From: Stenotrophomonas sp. 610A2
GTDB taxonomy: Bacteria; Pseudomonadota; Gammaproteobacteria; Xanthomonadales; Xanthomonadaceae
Direction: 5' to 3'
Assembly (NCBI RefSeq): GCF_030549615.1
Contig: NZ_CP130832.1
Span: 744,001 to 808,000 of the forward strand
Length of the DNA: 64,000 bases
The position numbers and the translations under genes were made by a program. A model generated the notes under the pieces. It was not told where the DNA came from. It was given only the letters and a program-made list of their open reading frames with translations, and searched no databases. This document shows, piece by piece, positions 44,327-53,588 of this stretch (within the stretch, counting starts at the first letter, position 1; every line of letters starts with the position of its first letter).

Positions 44327-46647
44327 TGATGGTCAGGTCGCTGCAGCCGCTGGCCTTGAGGCCGAGACTTTCCCTGTGGACAGATGGAGTTGTCTGGACG
44401 AACTGGTCTAGGCACGAGGCATATTTGAGATCTCAGCCCAAGTGGAAGTCGCATCAGGTTGATTCTGTTGCAGAAGAATCTCTGCGAATTATCTCGAAAA
44501 CTACGCCTATAAGTCGGCCGGAATTTCAGTGCAGGGGTCTAGTCGTTGGCTATGTTCAGTCTGGCAAGACGGCAAATTTCACTGCCGTGGCTGCGCGGGC
44601 GGCGGACGTGGGTTATCGCCTTATTATCGTTCTCTCGGGAATCCACGATTCGCTGCGTAACCAGACTCAGCGCCGATTGAATTTGGAGCTCGCCGGTACA
44701 GGTGTGGATTGGATCGTTCTGACGGATGAGGGTGGCGACTTCCGTGAGCCGCCAGTTGCGGATGGGTTTTCTTCAACAGGTACTGTCTTAGTTGTTGCAA
44801 AGAAAATTGCGCCAATTCTGAGGAGGCTTAATCAGTGGTTCCAAAAGCTCGAAGGTCGGTTAGTTGATGTTCCGGTTTTACTGATTGATGACGAAGCAGA
44901 TCAAGCTTCTATCAATACGCGGGGCAATCGTCTAGATCCGAGTATCGAAAAAAAGGCAGTTTCGCTTGATGACGACACCGCGCCGTCAGTAACCAATGCG
45001 CTCATTCGCGAAATTCTTGGAAGAATACCTCGCGCAACATATATAGGTTATACGGCAACGCCATTTGCGAATATTCTTATCGATCCTGGCGCTAATGACA
45101 GTCAAGCTGGCGAAGATCTCTTTCCGAAGGATTTTGTAGTACAGCTCCCGAGGCCCGAGGGCTATACGGGGACGGAAGAACTTTTTGGTGTAAGTGCCCA
45201 AGGGAGGGATGTTATTCGTCCGGTAGGATCAGGTGACGTGGATGCGTTGAAGTCAAAGCCTCGCAGAAGAAGCGAAGCGATCGTCGCTAAGGGGGCGCTT
45301 GATCTGCCCAGGTCGCTGGCTGATGCTCTTCTGACATTCGCGCTCGTTGGCGCTATCAGGCTCTTGCGGGGGCAGTCCGACAAGCCACACACAATGCTGG
45401 TACATGTATCGCAGTTTCAGCAGGATCAGCTGCGTATCGGTACGGCGATTGAAGATCAAATTCGCGGCTGGTTTCATCATGAGGATGCTGAGCCCGGTGT
45501 GCTAGGGGATATTTTCCGTGCTGTACTCAGTTCGCTCGGGGCTGTCGAATTGCCGCGTACTGAGGAAGTAGTCATCGAGGCAGCAGTGACTAATCTGGCT
45601 CGCTTGAAGGTTGTTGTGTTGAACAGCACGACGGGTGGTGAGCTCGAATACGACACGCATCCAGGGCGGCAGCTCGTGGCAGTTGGGGGTAATCGCCTGT
45701 CGCGAGGTTTGACACTCGAAGGTCTAACTATCGCTTACTTTCTTCGAACTACGACGCTGGCCGATGCCCTGCTTCAGATGGCTCGTTGGTATGGTTTTCG
45801 TGCAGGGTATGAAGACCTGATTCGCATCTGGACCACCGAAGGAATTGCGCAATGGTTCGTAGAGCTCGCGCTGGTTGAGGAGTCCCTTAGGGATTCAATC
45901 ACTGCCCTAAATAGGGCCGGGCGTCGACCTGATCAAATGGCGATTCGTATGCGCGCTCACTCGAAGCTTCTCCTCACCAGCAAAAGCAAAAGTAAGATGC
46001 TGACGGATGATGCGCGCTCATGGTCTGGAGAGAACCCGCAGACGATCTTGTATCCGTTGCGCAACAAGGAGCTGCTGCAGCGCAATGTCGATTTGGCCTC
46101 TCAGCTGTTGAGGCAGCACCCACCTACGCAGAATGCGTACGGAGGAGCTCTCGCGCACGACGTTCCTGCAAAGGATGTCGCGCATTTTCTGCGCCTCTAT
46201 GAAGGGCATCCGGGTAGTGTTGCATTTCAGGGGGGCGAATTAGCTGACTGGATCCTGGAGCGGGCCGAGTCGGGCGAGCTGATGAACTGGACAGTGTTCG
46301 TTGCAGATCCGCAGCGAGAAGAGAACGTGATTATCGGTGGAAAAGCTTTTGGCCTAGTGAGGCGCTCTCTGCAATCTCAGGAGTCAATCGGAATTCTGAT
46401 TGACCCGCGACATGAAGGTGTTGATCTGCGTGGAGGGCCTGAGAACTATCGGACGGTCTCCGGTTACAGTGCTAGGTCTATGCGCGAGGACCGCCCTGCT
46501 CAGCAAGGGTTACTTCTGCTCTACTTTCTTGATCCTGAGCCGCTGCGGGCGGCGGCGCAAGCCGTGCTGGGCGTGGCCCTCTCCTTGCCCCGAACTGTTG
46601 ATGCCAATCAGCGGTTCGTCATGAATCGGGCATTCCTCCATGACTGA
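44326..46647 (+). CDS. Z1-domain helicase-like ATPase
   Basis: A 773-residue P-loop protein with the Z1 domain. Walker A is GYVQSGKT (75-82), Walker B LLIDDEADQAS, motif III GYTATPFANIL, and a late helicase-like segment GGNRLSRGLTLEGL with LLQMARWYGF. Z1 proteins occur in restriction-type clusters beside GHKL ATPases and are thought to use ATP to move on or remodel DNA. I use the ATG at 44326, giving a TGATG junction with the upstream stop; a TTG at 44323 is the other option. Confidence 0.9.
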   Translation: MMVRSLQPLALRPRLSLWTDGVVWTNWSRHEAYLRSQPKWKSHQVDSVAEESLRIISKTTPISRPEFQCRGLVVGYVQSGKTANFTAVAARAADVGYRLIIVLSGIHDSLRNQTQRRLNLELAGTGVDWIVLTDEGGDFREPPVADGFSSTGTVLVVAKKIAPILRRLNQWFQKLEGRLVDVPVLLIDDEADQASINTRGNRLDPSIEKKAVSLDDDTAPSVTNALIREILGRIPRATYIGYTATPFANILIDPGANDSQAGEDLFPKDFVVQLPRPEGYTGTEELFGVSAQGRDVIRPVGSGDVDALKSKPRRRSEAIVAKGALDLPRSLADALLTFALVGAIRLLRGQSDKPHTMLVHVSQFQQDQLRIGTAIEDQIRGWFHHEDAEPGVLGDIFRAVLSSLGAVELPRTEEVVIEAAVTNLARLKVVVLNSTTGGELEYDTHPGRQLVAVGGNRLSRGLTLEGLTIAYFLRTTTLADALLQMARWYGFRAGYEDLIRIWTTEGIAQWFVELALVEESLRDSITALNRAGRRPDQMAIRMRAHSKLLLTSKSKSKMLTDDARSWSGENPQTILYPLRNKELLQRNVDLASQLLRQHPPTQNAYGGALAHDVPAKDVAHFLRLYEGHPGSVAFQGGELADWILERAESGELMNWTVFVADPQREENVIIGGKAFGLVRRSLQSQESIGILIDPRHEGVDLRGGPENYRTVSGYSARSMREDRPAQQGLLLLYFLDPEPLRAAAQAVLGVALSLPRTVDANQRFVMNRAFLHD

Positions 46648-47593
46648 GATCACTCAAGAGCGCTGGGCATTGCTTCGGGAGCAACGGCCTCAGTACGAAG
46701 ACATTTACGAGCAGGTGGTCGATGACTACATGGCTGCTTTAATCGGCATATCTAGTGATGGACGACTCCATTTGCTCATTGCGGTCGATGCTCCGCCACT
46801 AAGCTTACCTCCGGACCTGCAGAGCCTTCAGGTTCGCGTGGTGGAGGGGGATGAGGTCTGGATAGACGTCTCTGCTCGCAGCCATCATGAGGAACTACTA
46901 ACGCTGGTTGCTAGTAGAATTTTGTATTCTGTTCGAACCGAAGGTCGCGGTCCGGCGATATCTGTCGAACGAGTTATCGACGAGATGCGTTCAGCTTTGC
47001 GCCCAGTTACACCTGATCTTAGCGTGGCGGAGCAGATAGGATTGTTTGGCGAGCTATGGGTGTTATCGAATGTGTTAATCCCATCAATCGGTACAAGGAT
47101 ATGTCACCTCTGGAGTGGTCCGGAGAGCGAGCGGCATGATTTTGTCGGAGAACGGATTCATATCGAAGTTAAAACAACGACGAAATCAGAGCCGAGACAT
47201 GAGATTACCCGACTTGATCAGTTGAGAGCTCCCAATGGCAAGCGCCTTCTGTTTATTAGTGTCCTTCTTGAGAGAAGCTTAGGTGGCCAGGAAACGCTCG
47301 CGGATCGTGTCGATGAAATACGGGAAAAGCTAGGGTTTGATGGGCAAGCACTCGACGCTTTTGAGGCGCGTCTCGCCAAAATCGGTTGGCATGAGGGTCT
47401 TCGGCAAACGGGTGCCCTCTTGAGATTTACATTCCGCAATGTCCACGTCTTTGAGGTCGCCGGAACGTTTCCTCGGATGCCAGATGACTATATGCCGCCG
47501 CTAGGGGTCTGTGGTGTTAAATACAGCATAAATGTTGGTAGCTTGCCGTCTCTTGATGTGCGAGAAGTTAAGGAACTCCTTGATCTAGTTTGA
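46640..47593 (+). CDS. DUF4420 PD-(D/E)XK motif protein
   Basis: A 317-residue protein of the DUF4420 family. The nuclease-like core is ERHDFVGERIHIEVKTTTKSEPRHEIT: an Asp before a strand, then E-x-K, fitting PD-(D/E)XK. FGELWVLSNV upstream is a conserved helix. It overlaps the Z1 gene by eight bases and closes the operon. It may be the DNA-cutting effector or a nicking partner of the GHKL-Z1 machine. The related Mza systems add an AIPR gene; none follows here. Confidence 0.85.
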   Translation: MTEITQERWALLREQRPQYEDIYEQVVDDYMAALIGISSDGRLHLLIAVDAPPLSLPPDLQSLQVRVVEGDEVWIDVSARSHHEELLTLVASRILYSVRTEGRGPAISVERVIDEMRSALRPVTPDLSVAEQIGLFGELWVLSNVLIPSIGTRICHLWSGPESERHDFVGERIHIEVKTTTKSEPRHEITRLDQLRAPNGKRLLFISVLLERSLGGQETLADRVDEIREKLGFDGQALDAFEARLAKIGWHEGLRQTGALLRFTFRNVHVFEVAGTFPRMPDDYMPPLGVCGVKYSINVGSLPSLDVREVKELLDLV

Positions 47594-47939
47594 AGCGGAA
47601 GTCACTTTTGCCAAATGGAATGCACATTTGTCGGTCCGCGATGAATCTCGATTGATGCGGGACAAAAATGGATGGCAGAGTTGGTTTGCACTTCTTGAGC
47701 GCCTTGCGGGAGGCATCCGACATGCTATCTCGGCCTAACGTAAGAGCCCCCGAAGTCGGCAAATTGCTAGTCCAGCTTCGCCCTGCAGCCCCGTAACCCC
47801 AGCCGAATTCGGTACGATACGCGCGGGGACAACGCGGTGCCGGGGGATCAGCGGCAGCGTTGCGAGTTCTTGTTTGGCATCCGTCGTTCCACATGGGGTG
47901 GACCAGCGCGCCTTCGCCTGCCTTTTTGTCGAACACCCA
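47594..47939. other. Gene-free right border of the island
   Basis: The 346 bases shift from island-like lower GC to genomic GC at about 47750. No direct repeat matching the left border, no integrase and no tRNA is visible. CGGTACGATACGCGCGGG at about 47810 could be part of the cyclase promoter. The minus-strand frame 47568-47936 has no domain or signal. Confidence 0.5.
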
Positions 47940-49133
47940 ATGATCGCCACCCTCCTAGTCGGCATGCTCTGCGTTTACCTGCTGAGCTTCACCGTGATGT
48001 TCCTGCTCATCAGTCGTCGCTTGCAGGACGAGAAGATGGGCATGGACGTGTTCGGCGTGGGCAACCTGATGCTCGGTGGGGCCTATGTGCTGCAGCTGAT
48101 GGAAGGTGCGCCGGGCTGGAGCTGGCTGAGCATGGTCAACCACACGCTCACGCTGTGCTCGCTGCTGGCGTATTGCGTGGGCGGGGCGCGGTTCTTTGGC
48201 CGCTCCACGCCGCTGGCGATGCCCTTGCTGTATCTGGCCGTGGGCTACAGCCTGCTGCAGATCCTGGTGAACTGGACGCTCGGCCCGGTGGCGCGCTACG
48301 TGCTGCTGGCCGGCACCTGTGCGGTGTCCTTTGTCGGCATGGTGGCGGTGCTGCTGTACGGCGTGCGCAGCTTCGCCAGGGACCTGCGCGGTGAGGTGCT
48401 GCTGTTTGCTGGCTTGATCAGCGGCATCTGCGTGCTGAACGTCATCAAGCTCAGCAAGTTGCTGTCCGGTGGTTTCGAGGCGCTGAGCATGGACGGCCAG
48501 TTCTCGATGATCTTCTACGTCTATATGTGCTCTCTGGCGACCATCCTGCCGCCATCGATCGTCTGGCTGGTGCTGCGCCGCCTGACCGACAGGTTGCGCG
48601 GCATTGCGGCCCACGATCCGCTTACCCAGCTGCTCAACCGCCGCGGCCTGGGCGCGGCGCTGGATGCCTGCTTCCGGCGGCCGGGTACCACTGCGCGCCT
48701 GCTGTTGATCGACGTCGACCATTTCAAGCGCATCAACGACAACTACGGCCATCAGACCGGCGACGCGGTGCTATGCGGCGTGGCCGAGGCCTTGCGTGCC
48801 TCGGTGCGCAAGGACGACCTGCTGTGCCGGCTGGGCGGCGAAGAGTTTGCCGCCATCTGCGTGGGCGCCAACGAAGCCTCGGCCCTGCGCGTTGCCGAGC
48901 GTGTACGCAGCAGCATCGAACAGGCGGTGATGCTGCAGGGCCCGCGCTACGAAGGCCTGCGCTGCACCGTCACCATCGGCGTCTCCGACAGCTTCTCCAG
49001 CGAAGCCGGCCTGGCCCACGCCATGCAACAAGCCGACGTAGCCCTTTACCGCGGCAAACACACCGGCCGCAACCGCGTAGAGCAAAACCGGGGTCAGAGT
49101 CGGATTAACGCGGCGCTGGATACGGTGCACTAG
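47940..49133 (+). CDS. Membrane diguanylate cyclase (GGDEF)
   Basis: A 397-residue protein. The N-terminal half has about six transmembrane helices (to residue 215), and the C-terminal half is a GGDEF domain with an active-site GGEEF at 299-303. An allosteric product-inhibition site RxxD is present as RKDD at 290-293, five residues upstream, as in feedback-inhibited cyclases. It should make cyclic di-GMP from two GTP. The start at 47940 (MIATLLVGML) begins directly with the first helix. The gene ends with GGGGTCAGAGTC, a motif often linked to REP-associated elements. Confidence 0.92.
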   Translation: MIATLLVGMLCVYLLSFTVMFLLISRRLQDEKMGMDVFGVGNLMLGGAYVLQLMEGAPGWSWLSMVNHTLTLCSLLAYCVGGARFFGRSTPLAMPLLYLAVGYSLLQILVNWTLGPVARYVLLAGTCAVSFVGMVAVLLYGVRSFARDLRGEVLLFAGLISGICVLNVIKLSKLLSGGFEALSMDGQFSMIFYVYMCSLATILPPSIVWLVLRRLTDRLRGIAAHDPLTQLLNRRGLGAALDACFRRPGTTARLLLIDVDHFKRINDNYGHQTGDAVLCGVAEALRASVRKDDLLCRLGGEEFAAICVGANEASALRVAERVRSSIEQAVMLQGPRYEGLRCTVTIGVSDSFSSEAGLAHAMQQADVALYRGKHTGRNRVEQNRGQSRINAALDTVH

Positions 49134-49410
49134 CCCTTTCCAGCTGGCTCGGGGCTGCGAGGCTTCTCTTCTTTGGCCCCGCAGTCGTCGTTGGGAGCTC
49201 CTGCTCGATTGAGTGGGGCTGAGTCCGCGGGCCCGTTGGCCACTCGTGTAGCCAATGGGAAAACGCGTACCAGATTGGTTACCCGCTTGTCATGCGAAGT
49301 GGCTGCGTAGGATCCATCGTGTGTGGGGGCTCCTGTGCAAATGGTCGAAACCAGGTTGGCATGTATCGCAACCCGGTTGATGGCACGTGGCAAGCAGATC
49401 TTCGCTGTGC

Positions 49411-50598
49411 TCAGTTGGGCCCGGCTGCGGCAGGGGTGATTGCAGGGCTATCGCTGGCCTTCTCTGGAGCGGCGAACCAACTTCTGACTTCGGTCGCGGG
49501 AATCGGTGCCGATTGGCCTCGCTTACCCACGGTCCACGTGGGAGAGGCGATGATGAAGTTGCTGCCCATGCGCGTCAAAATCTGGACGTCAGAGATCAAC
49601 ATCAGGGGCTCTCTTGAGTTAGTGAGATGCGTGCAGGTTTCGACGATGTTAGAGGCTTTGGCAATCTCGCATCCAACAGGGGTGACGACCATCTGCTGGT
49701 TGCGCAGCATTCCCATTTTGAATCTCGAGGCGGCCATGTCATTTGCGTCGAAAACAATACCAGTGGCTAGAATGGTGTATAGCGCGATGAAGAACCACAA
49801 GAAGTACTGGTCCTTTCGCTCGTGACGATAGATGCTGAAGATGAAGCAATGTATGGCAGGGAGGGTCAACAAAAACGAAATTTTGGCCAGATCGTCTCCA
49901 TCGCGAAATGCTTGCACGAGAACGCTTGCCGTCAATCCAGCGATTGGAATGACAATTCCATACAACGCAACACATCGAACGTAGTACTTGACCCAGCGCC
50001 ACCTGCGTCGTTTGCGGCGTTCTGAACCGGTTGCAGGGCGGCTAGCGATGAGGGACGCAAGGAGAGTTGCCGTGCACGCGATAAGGAACAGCCCAAGCGC
50101 ATAGGTTGACCATTCTTCCGGCAATAAAGAAGTACCCCAGAGCAGTCCCAGTGCCGTCAAGAAGCCGAGAAAAGGGAAGAGAAGCGCAAAACCCATGGCG
50201 CGCTGCGTGGGATCTCCTGCTTTTGACCTTTTGTGGACAGGGTTGTTGCAGCAAGGACAAACCCTATTCCACCGTCTGACTGCACGGGCCCTTACGGCCG
50301 GCGTCGGAGGCCGGCAAATGGCTTGCTGATTCGACCAGGCTATCAGTGCAAGGCTTGGGGAAAATACGACGAATACGAAGAACAGAATGGCAAGCAGTGT
50401 GAAAGCAGCGATAGCTGCCGCCAGAAGGCCGATGTCCATAAAGGTCAGTTGCGGCAGGTGGCCTACGCGCCAGAAGTGGACAACCACTCCAAGAATTCCA
50501 AGGGCTCCCAGCTCCCATTTATGCGCTCTAAGGTAGCTGAATATTCGTCGTAACTCATTGACGTACTCAGATGCTGCGTCCAAATCCTTTTGCATCAT
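49411..50598 (-). CDS. Orphan multi-span membrane protein with CPCC motif
   Basis: A 395-residue protein with about seven to nine hydrophobic segments. An N-terminal soluble helix (MMQKDLDAASEYVNELRRIF) is followed by two membrane segments and a loop RVCPCCNNPVHKRSKAGDP that looks like half of a zinc ribbon. The last 100 residues are soluble, with QQMVVTPVGCEIAKASNIVETC. No family is recognised. The start at 50598 has AAGGG upstream; the longer frame to 51069 is antisense to the next gene. Its GC is lower than its neighbours, suggesting acquisition. Confidence 0.65.
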   Translation of the reverse strand: MMQKDLDAASEYVNELRRIFSYLRAHKWELGALGILGVVVHFWRVGHLPQLTFMDIGLLAAAIAAFTLLAILFFVFVVFSPSLALIAWSNQQAICRPPTPAVRARAVRRWNRVCPCCNNPVHKRSKAGDPTQRAMGFALLFPFLGFLTALGLLWGTSLLPEEWSTYALGLFLIACTATLLASLIASRPATGSERRKRRRWRWVKYYVRCVALYGIVIPIAGLTASVLVQAFRDGDDLAKISFLLTLPAIHCFIFSIYRHERKDQYFLWFFIALYTILATGIVFDANDMAASRFKMGMLRNQQMVVTPVGCEIAKASNIVETCTHLTNSREPLMLISDVQILTRMGSNFIIASPTWTVGKRGQSAPIPATEVRSWFAAPEKASDSPAITPAAAGPN

Positions 50599-50926
50599 TG
50601 ATCCCTTTTTTTCTTTGCAGGTGAAAAAGTCAGCTTGCAGAACAAGGGGGATCGGCGGCCTGAAGGGATTCTTTAGTGCTGTGACTGGCAGCTGGTAGCA
50701 GTGCAGCTGATCCATAGAGGAGATACTGGGGCGGTAGTGATTCGTATTTTTCTTGCTCTCAACTGCTTCCACTGTTCGGTTGGTTCTTGCAATGGGCTGA
50801 CTCAATGCCCGGTTTTGCTCTAACATGCCGCCACCAGCCAGCCATTCCGCATGATCTGCGGGCCCGCCGTTCGACAACGGCGCAGCGAGCCAGGACACCC
50901 TTCGTGCCCTATCAAGGAAGCTCGCA
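50599..50926. promoter_or_regulatory. Divergent gap before the beta-propeller gene
   Basis: This 328-base region lies between the membrane-protein gene and the YncE-like gene and shows no convincing frame or hairpin. It is AT-richer on the left (50599-50760). AAGG lies upstream of the ATG at 50927. I see no other signal in it. Confidence 0.4.
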
Positions 50927-52078
50927 ATGTCGAAATCCCCCCTGTTCCGTTCCGCTGCGCTCGCGCTGGCGGTCTCTCTTGCGGTAGTTGCGCCGGCTGC
51001 TTCGGCGACCTCGCCGGTTGCTGCAACCAGTAGCGCTACCACCAATGTGCAGCGCCAGGCCGTCGCCAAGGGCCTGTACGAACTGGCTTACAGCCCCTCG
51101 CAGAACGCCGTTTTCGTCGCCTCGTCGGGCGGCTTTGGCGATGCTGCCGGCCCGGCCCAGGTGCTGCGGCTGGATCCCACCACGCTTGCTGTGCAGCAGC
51201 GCATTCCGCTGGAGCGCAAGGGCTTCGGCGTGGTGCTGGATGACGCCAACAATCGCCTCTATGTTGGCAACACCGTCGACACCTCGGTGACGGTGGTCGA
51301 TACCGCGCAGAACAAGGCCATCGGCACCGTGCAGCTGATGGAGAAGGTCACCGGCAAGGACGGCAAGTCCTATTACAGCCATGACCTGCGCGAGCTGGTG
51401 GTGGATGCACCCAATCATCGCCTGTATGTCACCGGCCACTCGCAGGAAGGCAGCGTGTTGTTCGTGGTCGATACGCAGTCGCTGCGTTTGATCGACACCA
51501 TCGAAGGACTGGGCAAGGCCAAGGCGCCGGGTCTGGCGCTGGATGCCGCCGGCAAGCGCGTTTACACCAGCAATCTGCTCGGCGAAGTGGTCACCGTCGG
51601 CACCGACAGTGGCAAGGTCGAACAGCGTTACCAGGTCAGCGCCGAGCAGCCGATGAACATCGCGCTCGATCCTGCGGGCAAGCGCTTGTTCGTCACCGAC
51701 CAAGGCCTGGAGATGATCCGCAAGTACCAGGGAAACAGCATCGAAGGCTTCGTCTCGCGTCATCCGGGCAAGCGTGTGCTGGTGCTGGACCGCAGCAGCG
51801 GTGCTGAGCTGGCCAGCATCCCGACCGACGCTGGCCCGCTCGGCATCCTGCTGGACGCACCACGCAAGCGCCTGTACGTGACCAACCGCGAAGCGGGCAG
51901 CGTCACCGCCTACGACAGCGACAGCTACCAGCAGGTGGCCAGCTGGTCGGTGCCCACCCACCCGAACAGCCTTGCGCTGGATGCGAAGAACAACGTGCTG
52001 TACGTCAGCATCAAGAACGGCGAAGGCGACCCGAAGGGCGCAGAAGAAGCCGTTGCACGCATCGACCTGGGCAGCTGA
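50927..52078 (+). CDS. YncE-like secreted seven-bladed beta-propeller
   Basis: A 383-residue exported protein with a signal peptide ending near ASA (residue 27). The body consists of YVTN-type propeller repeats, recognisable as RLYVGNTVDTSVTVVDT, RLYVTGHSQEGSVLFVVDT, RVYTSNLLGEVVTVGT, RLFVTDQGLEMIRKY and RLYVTNREAGSVTAYD. YncE in E. coli binds DNA in the periplasm and is iron-regulated; for this protein the ligand is unknown. A strong terminator follows. Confidence 0.88.
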   Translation: MSKSPLFRSAALALAVSLAVVAPAASATSPVAATSSATTNVQRQAVAKGLYELAYSPSQNAVFVASSGGFGDAAGPAQVLRLDPTTLAVQQRIPLERKGFGVVLDDANNRLYVGNTVDTSVTVVDTAQNKAIGTVQLMEKVTGKDGKSYYSHDLRELVVDAPNHRLYVTGHSQEGSVLFVVDTQSLRLIDTIEGLGKAKAPGLALDAAGKRVYTSNLLGEVVTVGTDSGKVEQRYQVSAEQPMNIALDPAGKRLFVTDQGLEMIRKYQGNSIEGFVSRHPGKRVLVLDRSSGAELASIPTDAGPLGILLDAPRKRLYVTNREAGSVTAYDSDSYQQVASWSVPTHPNSLALDAKNNVLYVSIKNGEGDPKGAEEAVARIDLGS

Positions 52079-52110
52079 AGCAACGCTATTTGCAGCGTCC
52101 ACTGCTGCGT

Positions 52111-52150
52111 GGGCCGAGGCCAGCATGCCTGCTGCCTCGGCCCTTCTTTT
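52111..52150 (+). terminator. Rho-independent terminator after YncE-like gene
   Basis: GGGCCGAGG and CCTCGGCCC pair, extended by CAGCA/TGCTG above a one-base bulge, with a four-base loop TGCC and a following TTCTTTT tract. This is the clearest intrinsic terminator in the window. Confidence 0.92.
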
Positions 52151-52531
52151 GTGTGGCAGCCAGCGGCGGATCGCAGCTCTTTCGCATGCGAAGCGCGAGC
52201 ACGGCGCCTGTATTCCAGCTAGCGGCGTGCGGCATGGTCGGCCTGTATTCTGCCAAGAGCGCGGGACAGCGCAGATGCACGCATCATCACGATCAGGGTT
52301 CAGCGGGGCGGAGGCGCATTGCATCGCTCGGGACGCGAAGTGGCGCTGCTCGGGCCAAATTTTTGACGCGGTTGCGAGCGTGACTCGCTGTGCATGGCGT
52401 GTATACGTTGTGCAGCGCCGTCTATAGAATTCCTCTCGGGGAAACACCAGTCATCTTTGAGCATGACCGCCACGATGCGGCGCTGGATGCCTGTTCTTCA
52501 AAACATTCTTGTCGAAACGGAAGTCGAGTAA
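52151..52531. other. Gene-free stretch
   Basis: About 380 bases after the terminator contain no supported gene, RNA or repeat family member. The last 100 bases are AT-richer and probably hold the promoter of the following secreted-protein gene. Confidence 0.45.
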
Positions 52532-53497
52532 ATGCAGATTCGTTTGTTGTCGCTGGCCCTGTTGGCGTTTGCCTGCGCGGATGCCCGTGCGGATGACGCT
52601 GCGGTTGAGAGCGCTGTCGCTCCTGAGCCCGCAGCCAAGGTAGAGCGCCCTGCGCGTATCCGTCTGTTCGGTCAGAACGGCGTGGGCCTCACCATGTATA
52701 CCAACGCGGTGTGCAAGAAGGAGTACGACGAAGAGATCGAAGCGTCGGGCTCTCTCGGGAACTACTTCAAGGCGATGGTCCGCAAGAAGCCGGAGAACAT
52801 CTCCATCGGAATGCCGGAAACCGACGACAGCCGCAACCTGGCCATGCGCGACAAGCTGTGGGCCAGCCCGTATTACGCCGAGCACGCTCTCGTGCCGGGT
52901 CAGCCGGTGTTGTTGCAGGCGAACATCGCCAATGGCTCGGGCTGGACCTGCAATCGCGGTCGCGGTATCGAGCTCGGCTTTGTGCCGGAGCCGGGCGTGG
53001 ATTACGAAGGCGACATGATCCGCGATTTCGAAGGTGGCAGTTGCGGCATCGCCATCCGCCGGATAGCGGCGGACGGCACGACGACGCGCATGGTCGGTCA
53101 AATTCCGCCTTCCAAATGCGAGGCCCGGCCCACGCGCACGCCGTCGCAGATGGTCATGCTGATGGACGCGGATAACCTGAAGTATCGCCTTGCCGAAGAA
53201 GACGCGGGCATCGACGAGCTGGACAACGACGAAGACAGCCTCGAAGACCTGGAAGAGATGATCGCAGAAGCGCCAATCGCCGCCGCCACGCCGGTATGCA
53301 TCGTCGCCAGTGCCGACAGCAGTACCAGCGAGTTCGCCAAGAAGCTGCCCGCGCTGCTGGAAAAGCGCGGCGTGCAGTCGCAGGTTGTGCGGGTTGATGC
53401 TAATGCACTGAGCTCGGAGTGGGGCCTGACCGAACAGCAGCCGCTGGGCTTTGCGTTGGCCGAGTATTACTGCGGTTCGATCAGCAGGTCGCGCTGA
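52532..53497 (+). CDS. Secreted protein of unknown function
   Basis: A 321-residue exported protein with a signal peptide (MQIRLLSLALLAFACADARA). The first half contains RIRLFGQNGVGLTMYTNAVC and WTCNRGRGIELGFVPEPG, which look like a beta-rich domain; the two cysteine pairs could form disulfides. A very acidic linker (AGIDELDNDEDSLEDLEEMIAEA, about 230-252) leads to a C-terminal domain of about 65 residues. I do not recognise the family. It stands alone between terminators and the glycosylase gene. Confidence 0.7.
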   Translation: MQIRLLSLALLAFACADARADDAAVESAVAPEPAAKVERPARIRLFGQNGVGLTMYTNAVCKKEYDEEIEASGSLGNYFKAMVRKKPENISIGMPETDDSRNLAMRDKLWASPYYAEHALVPGQPVLLQANIANGSGWTCNRGRGIELGFVPEPGVDYEGDMIRDFEGGSCGIAIRRIAADGTTTRMVGQIPPSKCEARPTRTPSQMVMLMDADNLKYRLAEEDAGIDELDNDEDSLEDLEEMIAEAPIAAATPVCIVASADSSTSEFAKKLPALLEKRGVQSQVVRVDANALSSEWGLTEQQPLGFALAEYYCGSISRSR

Positions 53498-53588
53498 TCC
53501 AGCATGCCGAAGGGCTAGGGTATGAGGCCGGCGTTCGTGCTCGTCGGGGTGGTTATCCTGCAGACGCGGATGCTGGCATCATCGGCCC

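Noticed and set aside
47568..47936. 122-residue minus frame at the right border of the island
   Set aside because: Overlaps the DUF4420 stop region, has no domain, and its codon use changes midway with the GC shift.
38802..47939. Integrase, tRNA or direct-repeat attachment sites at the island borders
   Set aside because: I compared the two borders and found no shared direct repeat, tRNA end or integrase gene, so a site-specific integration model is not supported.
49130..49393. 87-residue minus frame after the cyclase
   Set aside because: No signal, domain or ribosome-binding site; overlapped on both sides.
52151..52531. Frames of 60 to 150 residues after the YncE-like gene
   Set aside because: They cross the terminator or have no coding features; this stretch looks non-coding.
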